In this document: piece by piece, positions 9,196 through 18,748 of the stretch | How positions within the stretch are numbered: position 1 is the first letter of the stretch | Layout of the letters: every line of letters begins with the position of its first letter | Assembly: GCF_008124615.1 (NCBI RefSeq) | Contig: NZ_VNIB01000015.1 | Span: forward strand, 1-64,000 | Source: Geothermobacter ehrlichii | GTDB lineage: Bacteria; Desulfobacterota; Desulfuromonadia; Desulfuromonadales; Geothermobacteraceae | Length of the DNA stretch: 64,000 bases | Direction: 5' to 3' | Position numbers and translations under genes: made by a program | The notes under the pieces: model-generated | Seen by the model: only the letters and a program-made list of their open reading frames with translations | What the model was told of the DNA's origin: nothing | Database searches by the model: none

Positions 9196-10920
9196 ATGGA
9201 TTCCCACCTTCGACATAAGATTTCCCTGCTTGGGGGATGCTGGCTCGCTTTTTTCCTTCTCGCCCTCCGCCCCCTCGAGTCGTTCGATACCTTCTGGCAG
9301 CTCCAGTCGGGGAAGTACATTTTCCAGACCGGCCAGTTTCTCTACCGCGATACCTTCAGCCTGGCGGCGGATGTCTTCCGGCTCGAGCACTGCTGGCTGC
9401 ACGACCTGGTGCTTTATCTGCTCCACGGACTGGGCGGCTATGCGCTGCTGGTCTTGTTCAAGGCGGGCATGATCGCCGCCTGCGGCGTTCTGCTGCTGGG
9501 GCAGGCACTGCGCCGGCAGGTGCCTGCCGAGGTGACGGTTCCGGTGCTGCTCTTGTGCCTGGTTGCTTCCGCCGATTCCTGGCTGGTGCGCCCCCAGCTC
9601 TGGACCTTTCTCTTTTCCGTTCTCTATCTCGGTCTGCTCTACGCCGGGCGCAAGCTGGGCTGGCGCGCCTGGATCTGGCTGGTGCCGCTGATGCTGCTCT
9701 GGGCCAACCTGCACGCCGCCTGTATTTTCGGGTTCGCCCTGCTGGCCGCCTTCGGAGTGGGGGAGCTGTGGCGCTGCCTGCGGCGGGAGACGAACTGGCG
9801 GCAGTTCGGCGTTTTTGTCAGTGTCGCGCTGGCGGTTTTCGGCATCTCCTTTGTCAATCCCTACAGCTGGCGCATCCCGCTGGGGCAGCTGGCGGCCCAT
9901 CTCGACCAGACCAGGGTCCTCACCGGCGAGGCGGCGTCCACGCTTTTCGGCAACATGGAATGGCTGCCGCCGACTTTCGCGCAGGTGCCGCTCTTCTACC
10001 TGGTGATGGTCCTGTGGGCGCTGCTGATACTGCTGCGGTTGCCGCGTCGGCAGTGCGATGTCGCCGAACTGGTGTTCTTTCTCGGCTTTGCCTACATGGG
10101 GTTCAGCCAGATCCGGCATACCACCCTGGTAGCCCTGCTGGCCGGGTTTTTCCTGCCGCCGGCGCTCTGGCAGGTGGTGCGGACGTGGTTTGCCGACCGG
10201 CTGGAATCGCCCGCGATACGCAGGACGCTGCTGGTCCTGTCGCTGGTGCTGCTGGTCGGCCTGCCGGCCATGGCGGCGCTTAAGGGCAGGCTCGGCCTGG
10301 GGCTGAAGGCCGGAAACTACCCGGTCGCTGCCGCCGATTTTCTGCTGGAAAAGAAGTTGCCCGGCAACATCTACAATGCCTACGACTGGGGCGGTTACCT
10401 GATGTGGCGGCTGTTTCCCGATTACCTGGTCTTTGTCGACGGCCGCTCCGACAGCCGCGAATTTTTCGACAGCTCGACCCGGATCGAAAACGGGCTGCCG
10501 GGCTGGCGGCGGGATCTCGACCGCTACGGCGTCAACACCATCATCACCCGCACCTGCTTTTACGACAGCGGCGGGCCGCAGAACCTGATCAGCAACCTGG
10601 TGCGTCAGCCCGGCTGGACCCTGGTCTATCGCGACGAGGTGGCGGTGATTTTCGTTCGTGACGTCCCGGCGAGCGAAAAGGTGCGCAGGCGGTTCGGCCT
10701 GCCTTCCCGCGAGGCATACCGCACCATGCTGGCCGAGGCCCGCCGGCTGCAGCAGGAGGGCTATCCCCGGCCTCGCGCCTGGCTGGCCATCGGCCGGGCG
10801 AGCTACGCCCTGGGCGACAAGGCAACCGCCCTTGTCGCCTACCGGCGCTACCTGCAGGCGGCGCCGCAGGACCGGGAGGCGCGGATGATGGTCGATCTTC
10901 TCGGGGGAGGACGACCATGA
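9196..10920 (+). CDS. GT-C-like multi-pass membrane protein (intact paralogue of the truncated gene at the left edge)
   Basis: A 574-residue inner-membrane protein with about nine to ten hydrophobic helices, then a soluble C-terminal part containing IYNAYDWGGYLMWRLFP and a short helical tail. The first periplasmic loop has an Asp at residue 31 in SFDTFWQLQSG. This resembles the acidic loop residue of polyisoprenyl-phosphate-sugar-dependent GT-C transferases, but assignment to that fold is inference. The ATG at 9196 is chosen because it opens a Lys/Arg-containing N-terminus directly before helix 1; longer in-frame readings overlap the previous gene by 250 bp. It overlaps the next gene by 4 bp. 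Confidence 0.7.
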   Translation: MDSHLRHKISLLGGCWLAFFLLALRPLESFDTFWQLQSGKYIFQTGQFLYRDTFSLAADVFRLEHCWLHDLVLYLLHGLGGYALLVLFKAGMIAACGVLLLGQALRRQVPAEVTVPVLLLCLVASADSWLVRPQLWTFLFSVLYLGLLYAGRKLGWRAWIWLVPLMLLWANLHAACIFGFALLAAFGVGELWRCLRRETNWRQFGVFVSVALAVFGISFVNPYSWRIPLGQLAAHLDQTRVLTGEAASTLFGNMEWLPPTFAQVPLFYLVMVLWALLILLRLPRRQCDVAELVFFLGFAYMGFSQIRHTTLVALLAGFFLPPALWQVVRTWFADRLESPAIRRTLLVLSLVLLVGLPAMAALKGRLGLGLKAGNYPVAAADFLLEKKLPGNIYNAYDWGGYLMWRLFPDYLVFVDGRSDSREFFDSSTRIENGLPGWRRDLDRYGVNTIITRTCFYDSGGPQNLISNLVRQPGWTLVYRDEVAVIFVRDVPASEKVRRRFGLPSREAYRTMLAEARRLQQEGYPRPRAWLAIGRASYALGDKATALVAYRRYLQAAPQDREARMMVDLLGGGRP

Positions 10921-12419
10921 CGGAGAACCGGTTCGATCGTGTCGACCGGATATGGCTGGCCCTGCTGTTCGTGGTGGCTTTCACCGTCTTTGCCAACACC
11001 TTCGGCAACGGCTGGACCTACGACGATTTTCCGGTGATCGTCGACAATCCGGATGTGCGTTCGCTGGCTGCCTTTCTGCACGACAGCCATCCGGGAAGGC
11101 CGCTGCGCGAACTGACCTATCTGCTCGACTACCGCCTGTTCGGCTATGCTCCTGCCGGCTGGCATGTACAGCAGATTTTCTGGCACGCTCTCTGTGGAGG
11201 GCTGGTCTATCTGCTTGGTCGGCATCTGCGAATCGTCCACTGGGCTGCCGGTCTGGCGGCGTTCCTTTTTCTGCTGCATCCGATTCAGGTCGAGGTGGTG
11301 GCCAACCTGTCGCATCGCAAGGACAGCCTGGCGCTGGCCTTCGGCCTGTTGGCCATTCTGGCCTATTTCCGCTTTCTGGAGCGCGCGAAAGATGGCTGGG
11401 GCTGGCTTGTCGGGGCGGTGACCTGTTTCGGCCTGGCCCTGCTCGGCAAGCAGACGGCCGTTGTCGTTCCAGTGCTGTGGCTGCTGAGCGAGATGCTGGG
11501 GATTGCGGGACCGCGTCGGCTGCTCTGGTCGCGCCCTGCCTGGAGTCTTGCCATCGGTTCAGTGGCGGTGCTGGGCGGAGTCTGGTGGCTGGCGGGTTCC
11601 GGCAAGGGGATATCCCTTCTGGCGTCGATGCGGGATACGCTTGCCTTCAAGGCCAACTATTTCGGACCTTTTACCGTCGGCATCTATTACCTGACCATTC
11701 TGAAATCCTGGATGTTCATGGGCCTCAAGCTGCTCTGGCCGGTGAAGCTGGCGGTGGAGTACACTTTCCCGGTAGCGAAACGGCTTGCCGACCCCTGGGT
11801 GCTGGCGGGAGGGGCCGTTCTGCTGGCCGCCGGCTGGTGGCTGTGGACGGGATGGCGGCGTCGGCCAGTCGGTTGCTGGCTGCTGCTGGCGGGATGGTTC
11901 TTCTTCCTGCCGACCGCCAACCTGATCCCCATGACCTACCTGGCGGCCGACCGCTATTTCTATGCTCCTCTGGCCTTCTGGTCTCTTCTGGTCGCCTTCG
12001 TGCTGCAGAGGCTTTCCCTGTCGAGGCGGGCGGTGGTGGCGGTGTCCCTGCTGGTGCTGGCGGTCCTCGCCGGGCTGAGCTGGCGGCAGTGCGCGGTCTG
12101 GCGCTCGCCGCAGACTCTCTGGCAGCGGGTGATCGAAGTCAGTCCGGATTCGGCCTTCGCCCTGAACAACATGGGCAATCTGGCCCTGCAGAGGGGAGAC
12201 CGAAAAAAGGCTGAAGAGTTTTACCGCCGCTCGGTGGCGGTCAATCCGCTCAACCCGACTGCGCATTACAATCTGGGAATGCTGGCCGAGGCGCGTGGTG
12301 ACTTGCGCCAGGCCCTGGAGCACTACCGCGACTTTGCCCGTATCGATCATCCGGTCTATCGCAAGCAGCTGCAGGCGCTGCGGCAGCGGCTGCGGTATGT
12401 CTATGGCATTGTTCTCTGA
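10917..12419 (+). CDS. TMTC-like membrane protein with C-terminal TPR repeats
   Basis: A 500-residue protein with about ten transmembrane helices and, from roughly residue 400, two to three tetratricopeptide repeats (FALNNMGNLALQRGDRKKA, then NPTAHYNLGMLAEARGD). The first loop has YDDFPVIVDN, and the second conserved block is HPIQVEVVANLSHRKDSLA. Both match the pattern of the eukaryotic TMTC O-mannosyltransferase family and its bacterial relatives. A role in glycan or protein O-glycosylation at the outer face of the inner membrane is inferred. It overlaps the preceding gene by 4 bp. The following gene is a clear paralogue. Confidence 0.7.
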   Translation: MTENRFDRVDRIWLALLFVVAFTVFANTFGNGWTYDDFPVIVDNPDVRSLAAFLHDSHPGRPLRELTYLLDYRLFGYAPAGWHVQQIFWHALCGGLVYLLGRHLRIVHWAAGLAAFLFLLHPIQVEVVANLSHRKDSLALAFGLLAILAYFRFLERAKDGWGWLVGAVTCFGLALLGKQTAVVVPVLWLLSEMLGIAGPRRLLWSRPAWSLAIGSVAVLGGVWWLAGSGKGISLLASMRDTLAFKANYFGPFTVGIYYLTILKSWMFMGLKLLWPVKLAVEYTFPVAKRLADPWVLAGGAVLLAAGWWLWTGWRRRPVGCWLLLAGWFFFLPTANLIPMTYLAADRYFYAPLAFWSLLVAFVLQRLSLSRRAVVAVSLLVLAVLAGLSWRQCAVWRSPQTLWQRVIEVSPDSAFALNNMGNLALQRGDRKKAEEFYRRSVAVNPLNPTAHYNLGMLAEARGDLRQALEHYRDFARIDHPVYRKQLQALRQRLRYVYGIVL

Positions 12420-12438
12420 GCGATAGGGAAGCATTCAG

Positions 12439-13965
12439 GTGCGAGGTACGAGCCGAAGAATTCTGCACAATGCCGGTTGTCACGGGGAACTCCTGCTGGT
12501 TTTGGTAACGGCCGTTGTCTGTGTGCTGATTGTCTACTGGCAGAGCTTTCATCACCCGTGGGCGCTTGATGACGGGCCGGTCATCCTGCAGAACCCCGAC
12601 ATCCAGTCGTGGCAGAGTTTTCTGAAAAACGCTCGTCCGGGCAGGCCGGTCAGGGAATTGAGCCTGATGCTTGACCGTGCCCTGTGGGGCATGGATCCGA
12701 CCTGGTGGCATGTGCAGCAGCTTTTCTGGCATGTGTTCAATGGGGTTCTGGTCTGGGTTCTGGGAAAGAAGTTGGGGCTTGGCGGTCGTGCGGCGTTGTT
12801 GGCCAGCCTGTTTTTTCTGCTGCATCCGGTACAGGTGGAAGTCGTTGCCAATCTTGCCAATCGCAAGGACAGCCTGGCTTTGGCGGGCATCCTTGTGTCG
12901 GTTATCGCTTTGCTGAATTTTCAGAAGGGAAAGGAGAGGCAGCGTTTTTTGTGGCTGGCGCTCGCCTTTGGTGCCGGTCTGCTGGCTTGTGGGGCGAAAC
13001 AGACGGCGATCGGCCTGCTCCTGCTCTGGCCGGTCATCGAGTATCTCTGGTGTGATCAGGATCGGTATTTCTTGCTGCGACATCGCAGGCTTTTTGCTTC
13101 CGCTCTGGGAGCTGGCCTGGTTGCGGTCATGGCATGGTATCTGTTCGGGGGAGGGCGCGAGCAGTTTCTTGCCGATGCCAGACGTTGGTTCTACGTTTAC
13201 CAGTATTTCGAGCCGACAGACGAGCTCGATCAGCTGCTGATGGTGCTGAAATCGAGCGGTTTTCTCGCATGGCATCTCGTCTGGCCGTTGAATCTTGCTC
13301 CCGACTACATCTATCCGCCACCGGCCGGGATTCTGGAGCCCCGGATTTTTCTGACCGGGCTGGGCTGGATTGGGGTCGGCATTCTGTTGCTGGTGCTATG
13401 GCGGAAGCGCCATCCGGCCTTTTTTTCGCTGCTGTGGGTGCTGGCCTTCTGGCTGCCTGTTTCGGGTCTCTGGCCGATTTCCTATTTTGCTGCCGATCGA
13501 TATCTCTATATCCCCCTGGTTGGTCTGGCCATGCTGCTGGGTGGCGTCTACGATCGCTGCAGAAAGTGGGAGAGGGTGCTTGCGCCCCTCTTCCTGCTGT
13601 GGTTGGTGGCTCTTGCCGGATTGAGTTTTCAGCAGAACCGGATCTGGTTGTCGCCGGAACGGCTCTGGAAACATGCCGTCGAGGTGTCGCCGGAATCGAG
13701 CAGTGCCTGGAACAACCTTGGATTGGTGGTGCTGAACCAAGGGCATCCGGATACGGCCGCGAGCTACTTTGCCAAGGCCATCAGCCTCAACCCCTACAAT
13801 GCGAATCCCTATTACAACTTGGGGCTGGCCTATGAAAAACAGGGAAATTTGGGGCAGGCGCTCGTCTATTACCGCAAGTTCGTGGAGGGACGCGCTCCGG
13901 GGCTGGTGCGGGAACGAGAGGCATTGCGGCAGCGGCTGCGGAGAACTTACGGAATTCGTCTGTGA
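12439..13965 (+). CDS. TMTC-like membrane protein with C-terminal TPR repeats (paralogue of the preceding gene)
   Basis: A 508-residue protein collinear with its upstream neighbour. It shares a LDDGPVILQNPD loop, a HPVQVEVVANLANRKDSLA block, a GAKQTAIGLLLLWP helix and terminal TPRs (SSAWNNLGLVVLNQG and NPYYNLGLAYEKQG). The start is GTG at 12439 with an AGGGAAG ribosome-site candidate about eight bases upstream; a shorter start is possible. Divergence between the two copies is large, so the duplication is old. Subtly different acceptors or hetero-oligomerisation are possible but speculative. It ends directly against the next ATG. Confidence 0.7.
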   Translation: MRGTSRRILHNAGCHGELLLVLVTAVVCVLIVYWQSFHHPWALDDGPVILQNPDIQSWQSFLKNARPGRPVRELSLMLDRALWGMDPTWWHVQQLFWHVFNGVLVWVLGKKLGLGGRAALLASLFFLLHPVQVEVVANLANRKDSLALAGILVSVIALLNFQKGKERQRFLWLALAFGAGLLACGAKQTAIGLLLLWPVIEYLWCDQDRYFLLRHRRLFASALGAGLVAVMAWYLFGGGREQFLADARRWFYVYQYFEPTDELDQLLMVLKSSGFLAWHLVWPLNLAPDYIYPPPAGILEPRIFLTGLGWIGVGILLLVLWRKRHPAFFSLLWVLAFWLPVSGLWPISYFAADRYLYIPLVGLAMLLGGVYDRCRKWERVLAPLFLLWLVALAGLSFQQNRIWLSPERLWKHAVEVSPESSSAWNNLGLVVLNQGHPDTAASYFAKAISLNPYNANPYYNLGLAYEKQGNLGQALVYYRKFVEGRAPGLVREREALRQRLRRTYGIRL

Positions 13966-14733
13966 ATGAAAATGAGTTGCCGGCAAAACAGTCATAGCGA
14001 TCTGCTGCATCCCGACGAAACGCTCGACGAGCTGGGCCATACCGGCCTGTCGCTGATTCAGGCGAAGGCCGGCTACCGATTTTCGCTCGATCCCTTTCTT
14101 CTCTGCGGGTTTGCGCCGCTGGCGGAGATGGCCGGCCGGCGGCTGGTCGATCTCGGCTGCGGCAACGGGGTGATTCCGCTGCTGGCGGCCCGGCAATCGG
14201 CGGCCGCCCGCATTGTCGGCATCGAACAGCAGCCGGCGATGGTCGAGCGGGCCCGCCGCAGTGTCCGGCTGAACGGGCTCGATGACAGGATCGAGATTCT
14301 GGCTGGACGGGTGCAGGACGTACCGGAACTGCTGCCGGTGCAGAGCGTCGATCTGGTTCTGTCCAATCCGCCGTTCCGCCCACCGCGGTCGGGGCGGATC
14401 GCCCCCGACGACGAGCGGGCGGCGGCCCGGCATGAGCTGGCGGGTGGTCTGGACGATTTCGTGCGGGCGGCGGCTTTTCTGCTGAAAAACGGCGGGCGCT
14501 TCTGTCTGGTGCATCTGACCGAGCGGCTGACTGACCTGCTGACGCTGTTGCGGCAGGCCTCCATCGAACCGAAACGGCTGCGGCTGGTGCATTCCCGGCG
14601 GAAGGAACCGGCGCGGCTGGTGCTGGTTGAGGGGCGACGGGCGGGAAGGCCGGGCCTGACCATCGAGCCGCCGCTGGTGGTCTACGAGGGGGAGGGGTAC
14701 AGCGCCGAGGTTCTCGCCTGTTACGGCGCCTGA
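13966..14733 (+). CDS. TrmN6/YfiC-like tRNA1(Val) (adenine-N6)-methyltransferase
   Basis: A 255-residue class I methyltransferase of the methyltransferase-small family. SAM motif I is VDLGCGNG at about residues 61-68, and the catalytic NPPF tetrad of adenine-N6 methylases is at 134-137. The C-terminus has the RLRLVHSRRKEPARLVLVEG segment typical of YfiC/TrmN6 relatives. It would methylate A37 of tRNA-Val; the exact target is assigned by family only. It begins immediately after the preceding stop. Its end overlaps the convergent DUF721 gene by 13 bp, so no terminator separates them. Confidence 0.75.
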   Translation: MKMSCRQNSHSDLLHPDETLDELGHTGLSLIQAKAGYRFSLDPFLLCGFAPLAEMAGRRLVDLGCGNGVIPLLAARQSAAARIVGIEQQPAMVERARRSVRLNGLDDRIEILAGRVQDVPELLPVQSVDLVLSNPPFRPPRSGRIAPDDERAAARHELAGGLDDFVRAAAFLLKNGGRFCLVHLTERLTDLLTLLRQASIEPKRLRLVHSRRKEPARLVLVEGRRAGRPGLTIEPPLVVYEGEGYSAEVLACYGA

Positions 14734-15224
14734 GCCTGCCGGCGGGCCTTGGCGTATTCGGCCTGGCGGATTCTGGCGCGCAGCACGGCGTCGGCCAGTT
14801 CGGGATCGGCCATGGCCGGCAGGGACGCCCTGATCCGTTCCAGCTCTTCTTCGGTCAGCGGGCAGCGCAGGGGACGATGCTCGTCGTCGGCGTTCCGGGC
14901 CGGCTCGACTTTGCCCCGACGCCAGTAGATGTCGGTGATCAGTTTCTCGCCCAGTGCCTGGTTGAGGCGCTGAAGGATCTGCGGCGCCATCATCCGCAGC
15001 TGCTGCATCCAGACCGGCTGGTCGACCCGCACCTCGAGCACGCTGTCGCGGATGCGCAGCGGCCTGGCGTGCCGGGCGATCTGCGGGCCGACGACCCTTT
15101 CCCACACCTGCCAGGCGCGATACTGCCTTAGCTTCAGATCGTAGCCGCGGCTGCTCAGCAGCTCGGCGGCGATCGATCCGGCGCGGAGCGCCCGTTTCAT
15201 CGGGGGGCGCTTCGGAGTTTTCAT
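14721..15224 (-). CDS. DUF721 (DciA-like) protein
   Basis: A 167-residue protein containing a DUF721 domain (about residues 10-105). It opens with a basic stretch, then WERVVGPQIARHARPLRIRDSVLEVRVD and WMQQLRMMAPQILQRLN. Family members such as DciA load the replicative helicase, and this domain has a KH-like fold. Whether this protein does so here is not known. The C-terminal tail is acidic, then basic. It overlaps the downstream small membrane protein gene by 4 bp and lies convergent with the tRNA methyltransferase. Confidence 0.75.
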   Translation of the reverse strand: MKTPKRPPMKRALRAGSIAAELLSSRGYDLKLRQYRAWQVWERVVGPQIARHARPLRIRDSVLEVRVDQPVWMQQLRMMAPQILQRLNQALGEKLITDIYWRRGKVEPARNADDEHRPLRCPLTEEELERIRASLPAMADPELADAVLRARIRQAEYAKARRQAQAP

Positions 15225-15475
15225 CGCGCCCTCTTGCGCATCCGCCCGCCGAGGATCTGCCCGAGGACGGCGCAGGCCAGGGTCAGCGGCACGATGCTCC
15301 AGCCGAAGCCGTAGTGCAGCCGCAGCAGGATGATGAAGGGAATCGAAATGTGAATGTAGACAAACCAGCTCAGGGAAAACTTTCTGGCCCCTTCCCGCAG
15401 GTAGCCGAGGGGCAGGTTGGCGCCGAAGGAAACGACGAGAAGGCTGGTCAGGTGCAGTGCGGCCTGTTGCGACAT
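15221..15475 (-). CDS. Small two- to three-helix membrane protein of unknown function
   Basis: An 84-residue hydrophobic protein starting MSQQAALHLTSLLVVSFGAN, with two or three transmembrane segments and a basic tail (GGRMRKRAR). The chosen start has a GGGAG ribosome site six bases upstream; the longer frame has a low-complexity N-terminus that does not look translated. It comes first in an operon with the DUF721 gene (4-bp overlap). It resembles small conserved hypothetical proteins of Geobacter-type bacteria; no function is assigned. Confidence 0.65.
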   Translation of the reverse strand: MSQQAALHLTSLLVVSFGANLPLGYLREGARKFSLSWFVYIHISIPFIILLRLHYGFGWSIVPLTLACAVLGQILGGRMRKRAR

Positions 15476-15614
15476 GGAACGCTCCCGGGGTAAAATCTGA
15501 GTGATTTTATCGCCTATTCGGCTGCCGGTCAATGCCGGGGTTGCGTCGAGGGGACGCTTCGTGCCATGATGCCGGCCGCCGGCGGGCGAAGTAGCGACGG
15601 TTGAGAGGGGTCTG

Positions 15615-15878
15615 ATGGTTGAAGACGGCGATCTGGTCGCCATCTTTCACTCGATTCACCGGGTGATGAAGGCGGAAAAGATACTCAAGGCGCAAAGGGC
15701 GGACATCCTGTTGATTCCGGTGCCGCGAAAGCTCAGCTCCGACTGTGGCCTGGCGATCCGGATCGCCGCCGACGGTTTCGAGGCCGTCTGGCGTCTGCTG
15801 GTCGAAGCCGGCCTGAGACCGCAGGAGCTCTACCGCAGTTGCGGCGACGATTTCGTTTCGTTGGAACTGCCGGAATGA
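15615..15878 (+). CDS. DUF3343 protein (putative Se/S carrier-like)
   Basis: An 87-residue protein matching what I know of DUF3343. It has an IFHSIHRVMKAEKILK helix near the N-terminus, then LLIPVPRKLSSDCGLAIRI with one conserved Cys near residue 44, and a C-terminal YRSCG. The family has been linked by phylogenetic profiling to selenium utilisation, which fits the selA/selB/tRNA-Sec genes elsewhere in this window. A role in carrying selenium or sulfur is family-level inference. It stands alone, 82 bp ahead of ffh and divergent from the small membrane protein gene. Confidence 0.75.
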   Translation: MVEDGDLVAIFHSIHRVMKAEKILKAQRADILLIPVPRKLSSDCGLAIRIAADGFEAVWRLLVEAGLRPQELYRSCGDDFVSLELPE

Positions 15879-15889
15879 AGCCTTTTTGC

Positions 15890-15919
15890 TTGACAGGTGG
15901 GGGCTTCCGTCTCTATTAT
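15890..15919 (+). promoter_or_regulatory. Sigma70-type promoter for ffh
   Basis: TTGACA at 15890-15895 and TATTAT at 15914-15919 with an 18-bp spacer, 42 bp upstream of the ffh ATG. The -35 is a perfect consensus and the -10 has five of six matches. Confidence 0.65.
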
Positions 15920-15960
15920 CTCAATCTTTGTAAAAATGCTGATTTTGCGGCCAAAGGGCG

Positions 15961-17304
<1,344 letters not shown>

Positions 17305-17407
17305 CGAATGGCGAAAACGCCGGCGCGAATGTTCGGGACAAAGAAGAGACAAATCGACAGCAGGTGCTAAGATAATCAACAAGAAGGATATCCAGGAGGA
17401 TAGCAAC

Positions 17408-17680
17408 ATGGCAGTAAAAATCAGGCTGGCCCGCGGCGGCGCCAAGAAGAAGCCGTTCTACCAGGTCGTCGTTGCCGATGAGCGTTTCCCGCGTGACGGT
17501 CGTTTCATCGCCAAGCTGGGCCAGTATGACCCGAAAGTCGATCCACCCATGGTCAATCTGAAGGAAGACCTGACCCTGGAATGGCTGCGCAAAGGGGCCC
17601 AGCCGACCGATACCGTGCGCAGTCTGCTGCGCGGCAGCGGCATCTGGGCCAAGTTCAAGGAGCAGCAACAAGGGGCTTGA
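17408..17680 (+). CDS. rpsP: 30S ribosomal protein S16
   Basis: A 90-residue ribosomal protein. It opens [20 protein letters not shown], followed by the conserved [14 protein letters not shown] region, and binds 16S rRNA in the 5' domain during 30S assembly. An AGGAGGA ribosome site lies before the ATG. It follows ffh after about 100 bp and precedes a 310-bp repeat-rich gap, then khpA, as in the common rpsP-khpA-rimM-trmD-rplS arrangement. Confidence 0.97.
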   Translation: MAVKIRLARGGAKKKPFYQVVVADERFPRDGRFIAKLGQYDPKVDPPMVNLKEDLTLEWLRKGAQPTDTVRSLLRGSGIWAKFKEQQQGA

Positions 17681-17681
17681 A

Positions 17682-17849
17682 CCTGAATCCGGGAGCTCTC
17701 ACTGGCGGATAGCACAAGTCATTGACCTGTCTGAGCGTGTCAAAAATCACCGGTGAACCTATGGGTGCACCTGAGATTTTCGACAAGCTCTTTCAAGCCA
17801 AGTACTTGCACTCTCCATCCAGCAAGCATGAACTCACGGATCCAGGTTG
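17682..17849. repeat. Palindromic intergenic repeat, copy A (168 bp)
   Basis: The two ends form a ~40-bp imperfect inverted repeat. The left arm starts CCTGAATCCGGGAGCTC and the right arm ends GAACTCACGGATCCAGG. Both arms contain a GCACAAG / CTTGCACTCTCC-type inner part. The interior has a second hairpin (TCAAAAATCACCGG versus an ATTTTCGACA partner). The same terminal sequences recur at 17866-17949 and 62640-62721. Confidence 0.6.
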
Positions 17850-17865
17850 TGATTCCGAGGGTTGA

Positions 17866-17949
17866 CCTGAAACAGTGAGCCATTGCCGGCGGAAGACGCG
17901 AGTTGACCGGCCAGTACTCTTCCGCCCGGCATGACCTCACCGATTCAGG
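17866..17949. repeat. Palindromic intergenic repeat, copy C (84 bp)
   Basis: An inverted repeat with ~30-bp arms. The left arm is CCTGAAACAGTGAGCCATTG followed by CCGGCGGAAG. The right arm is its imperfect complement, ending ACCTCACCGATTCAGG. It sits 16 bp after copy A and 41 bp before khpA. The whole would fold into a long hairpin in the rpsP-khpA leader. Confidence 0.6.
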
Positions 17950-17990
17950 TTGGAGGCCGGGCCAACCCAGACACCAAAGGACGGACCCCC

Positions 17991-18224
17991 ATGAAAGAGC
18001 TGATCGAGTTCATCGCCAAGTCCCTGGTGGAAAACCCCGAGGCCATCACCATTTCCGAAGAGGAAGGTGAGGACGGCACCATCCTCATCAAGCTGGCCGC
18101 CGCCCAGGACGACATGGGTCGGATCATCGGCAAGCAGGGACGGACGGCCAAGGCCATGCGGACCCTGCTCAATGCCAAGGCCACCCGGGAAAACAAGCGG
18201 GCCTCGCTGCAGATCATGGAGTGA
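17991..18224 (+). CDS. khpA: KhpA KH-domain RNA-binding protein
   Basis: A 77-residue KH-domain protein (YlqC family). It has KELIEFIAKSLVENPEAITI, followed by the GxxG RNA-contact loop in MGRIIGKQGRTAKAMRTLL at roughly residues 43-61. It partners with KhpB/Jag in other bacteria and binds RNA broadly. The start at 17991 gives the canonical length; an upstream in-frame ATG would run through the palindromic repeat. It overlaps the rimM start (TGATG). Confidence 0.92.
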   Translation: MKELIEFIAKSLVENPEAITISEEEGEDGTILIKLAAAQDDMGRIIGKQGRTAKAMRTLLNAKATRENKRASLQIME

Positions 18225-18748
18225 TGGCGACGGAGAGTCAGCATCTGGCCCTGGTGGGCAAGGTGGTTGGCACCCATGGACTGCAGGGGGACCTGAAGGT
18301 CAGGTCCCATCCGGAAAATCAGAGCGCGCTGCTCGCCGCTACCTGCCTCTACCTGAGACAGGAGGATGGGGAGTTGTTGCGTCTGGTTCCGGTTCGCACC
18401 GGCGCCAGCCGGGGCAATCTGCTCTTTCGTTTCAGGGGATACGGACATATCAGCCGGGTCGAACATCTGGTCGGTTGCCAGGTGCTGGTCGATCCGGATG
18501 AACTGGAGCGGACCGAAGAAGAGATCTTCTGGTTCGAAATCGCAGGCTTCGAGGTCGTCGACCGGGAAAGGGGGCCGATCGGGCGCCTGGTCGACATGTT
18601 TCGCACCGCCGCGCACGGCATCTACGTGGTCGACGGTCCCTACGGGGAGGTGCTGATTCCGGCCATTCCCCAGTTCGTCGAGGGGCTGGACGCCGAGGCC
18701 CGGGTGCTGCGGGTCGACGTGCCGCCCGGACTCTATCCGGATGCGTGA
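18224..18748 (+). CDS. rimM: Ribosome maturation factor RimM
   Basis: A 174-residue protein needed for 16S rRNA processing and 30S head assembly; it binds S19. The N-terminal beta-barrel reads [17 protein letters not shown], and the C-terminal PRC-barrel begins around residue 100 ([18 protein letters not shown]) and ends near [10 protein letters not shown]. The ATG at 18224 overlaps the khpA stop; a GTG three bases earlier is an alternative. Its stop overlaps trmD by one base. Confidence 0.94.
   Translation: MATESQHLALVGKVVGTHGLQGDLKVRSHPENQSALLAATCLYLRQEDGELLRLVPVRTGASRGNLLFRFRGYGHISRVEHLVGCQVLVDPDELERTEEEIFWFEIAGFEVVDRERGPIGRLVDMFRTAAHGIYVVDGPYGEVLIPAIPQFVEGLDAEARVLRVDVPPGLYPDA

Noticed and set aside
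13396-15105. Minus-strand frame (569 aa) across two plus-strand genes and DUF721
   Set aside because: Composition is that of a GC shadow, and it overlaps the DUF721 gene in another frame on the same strand.
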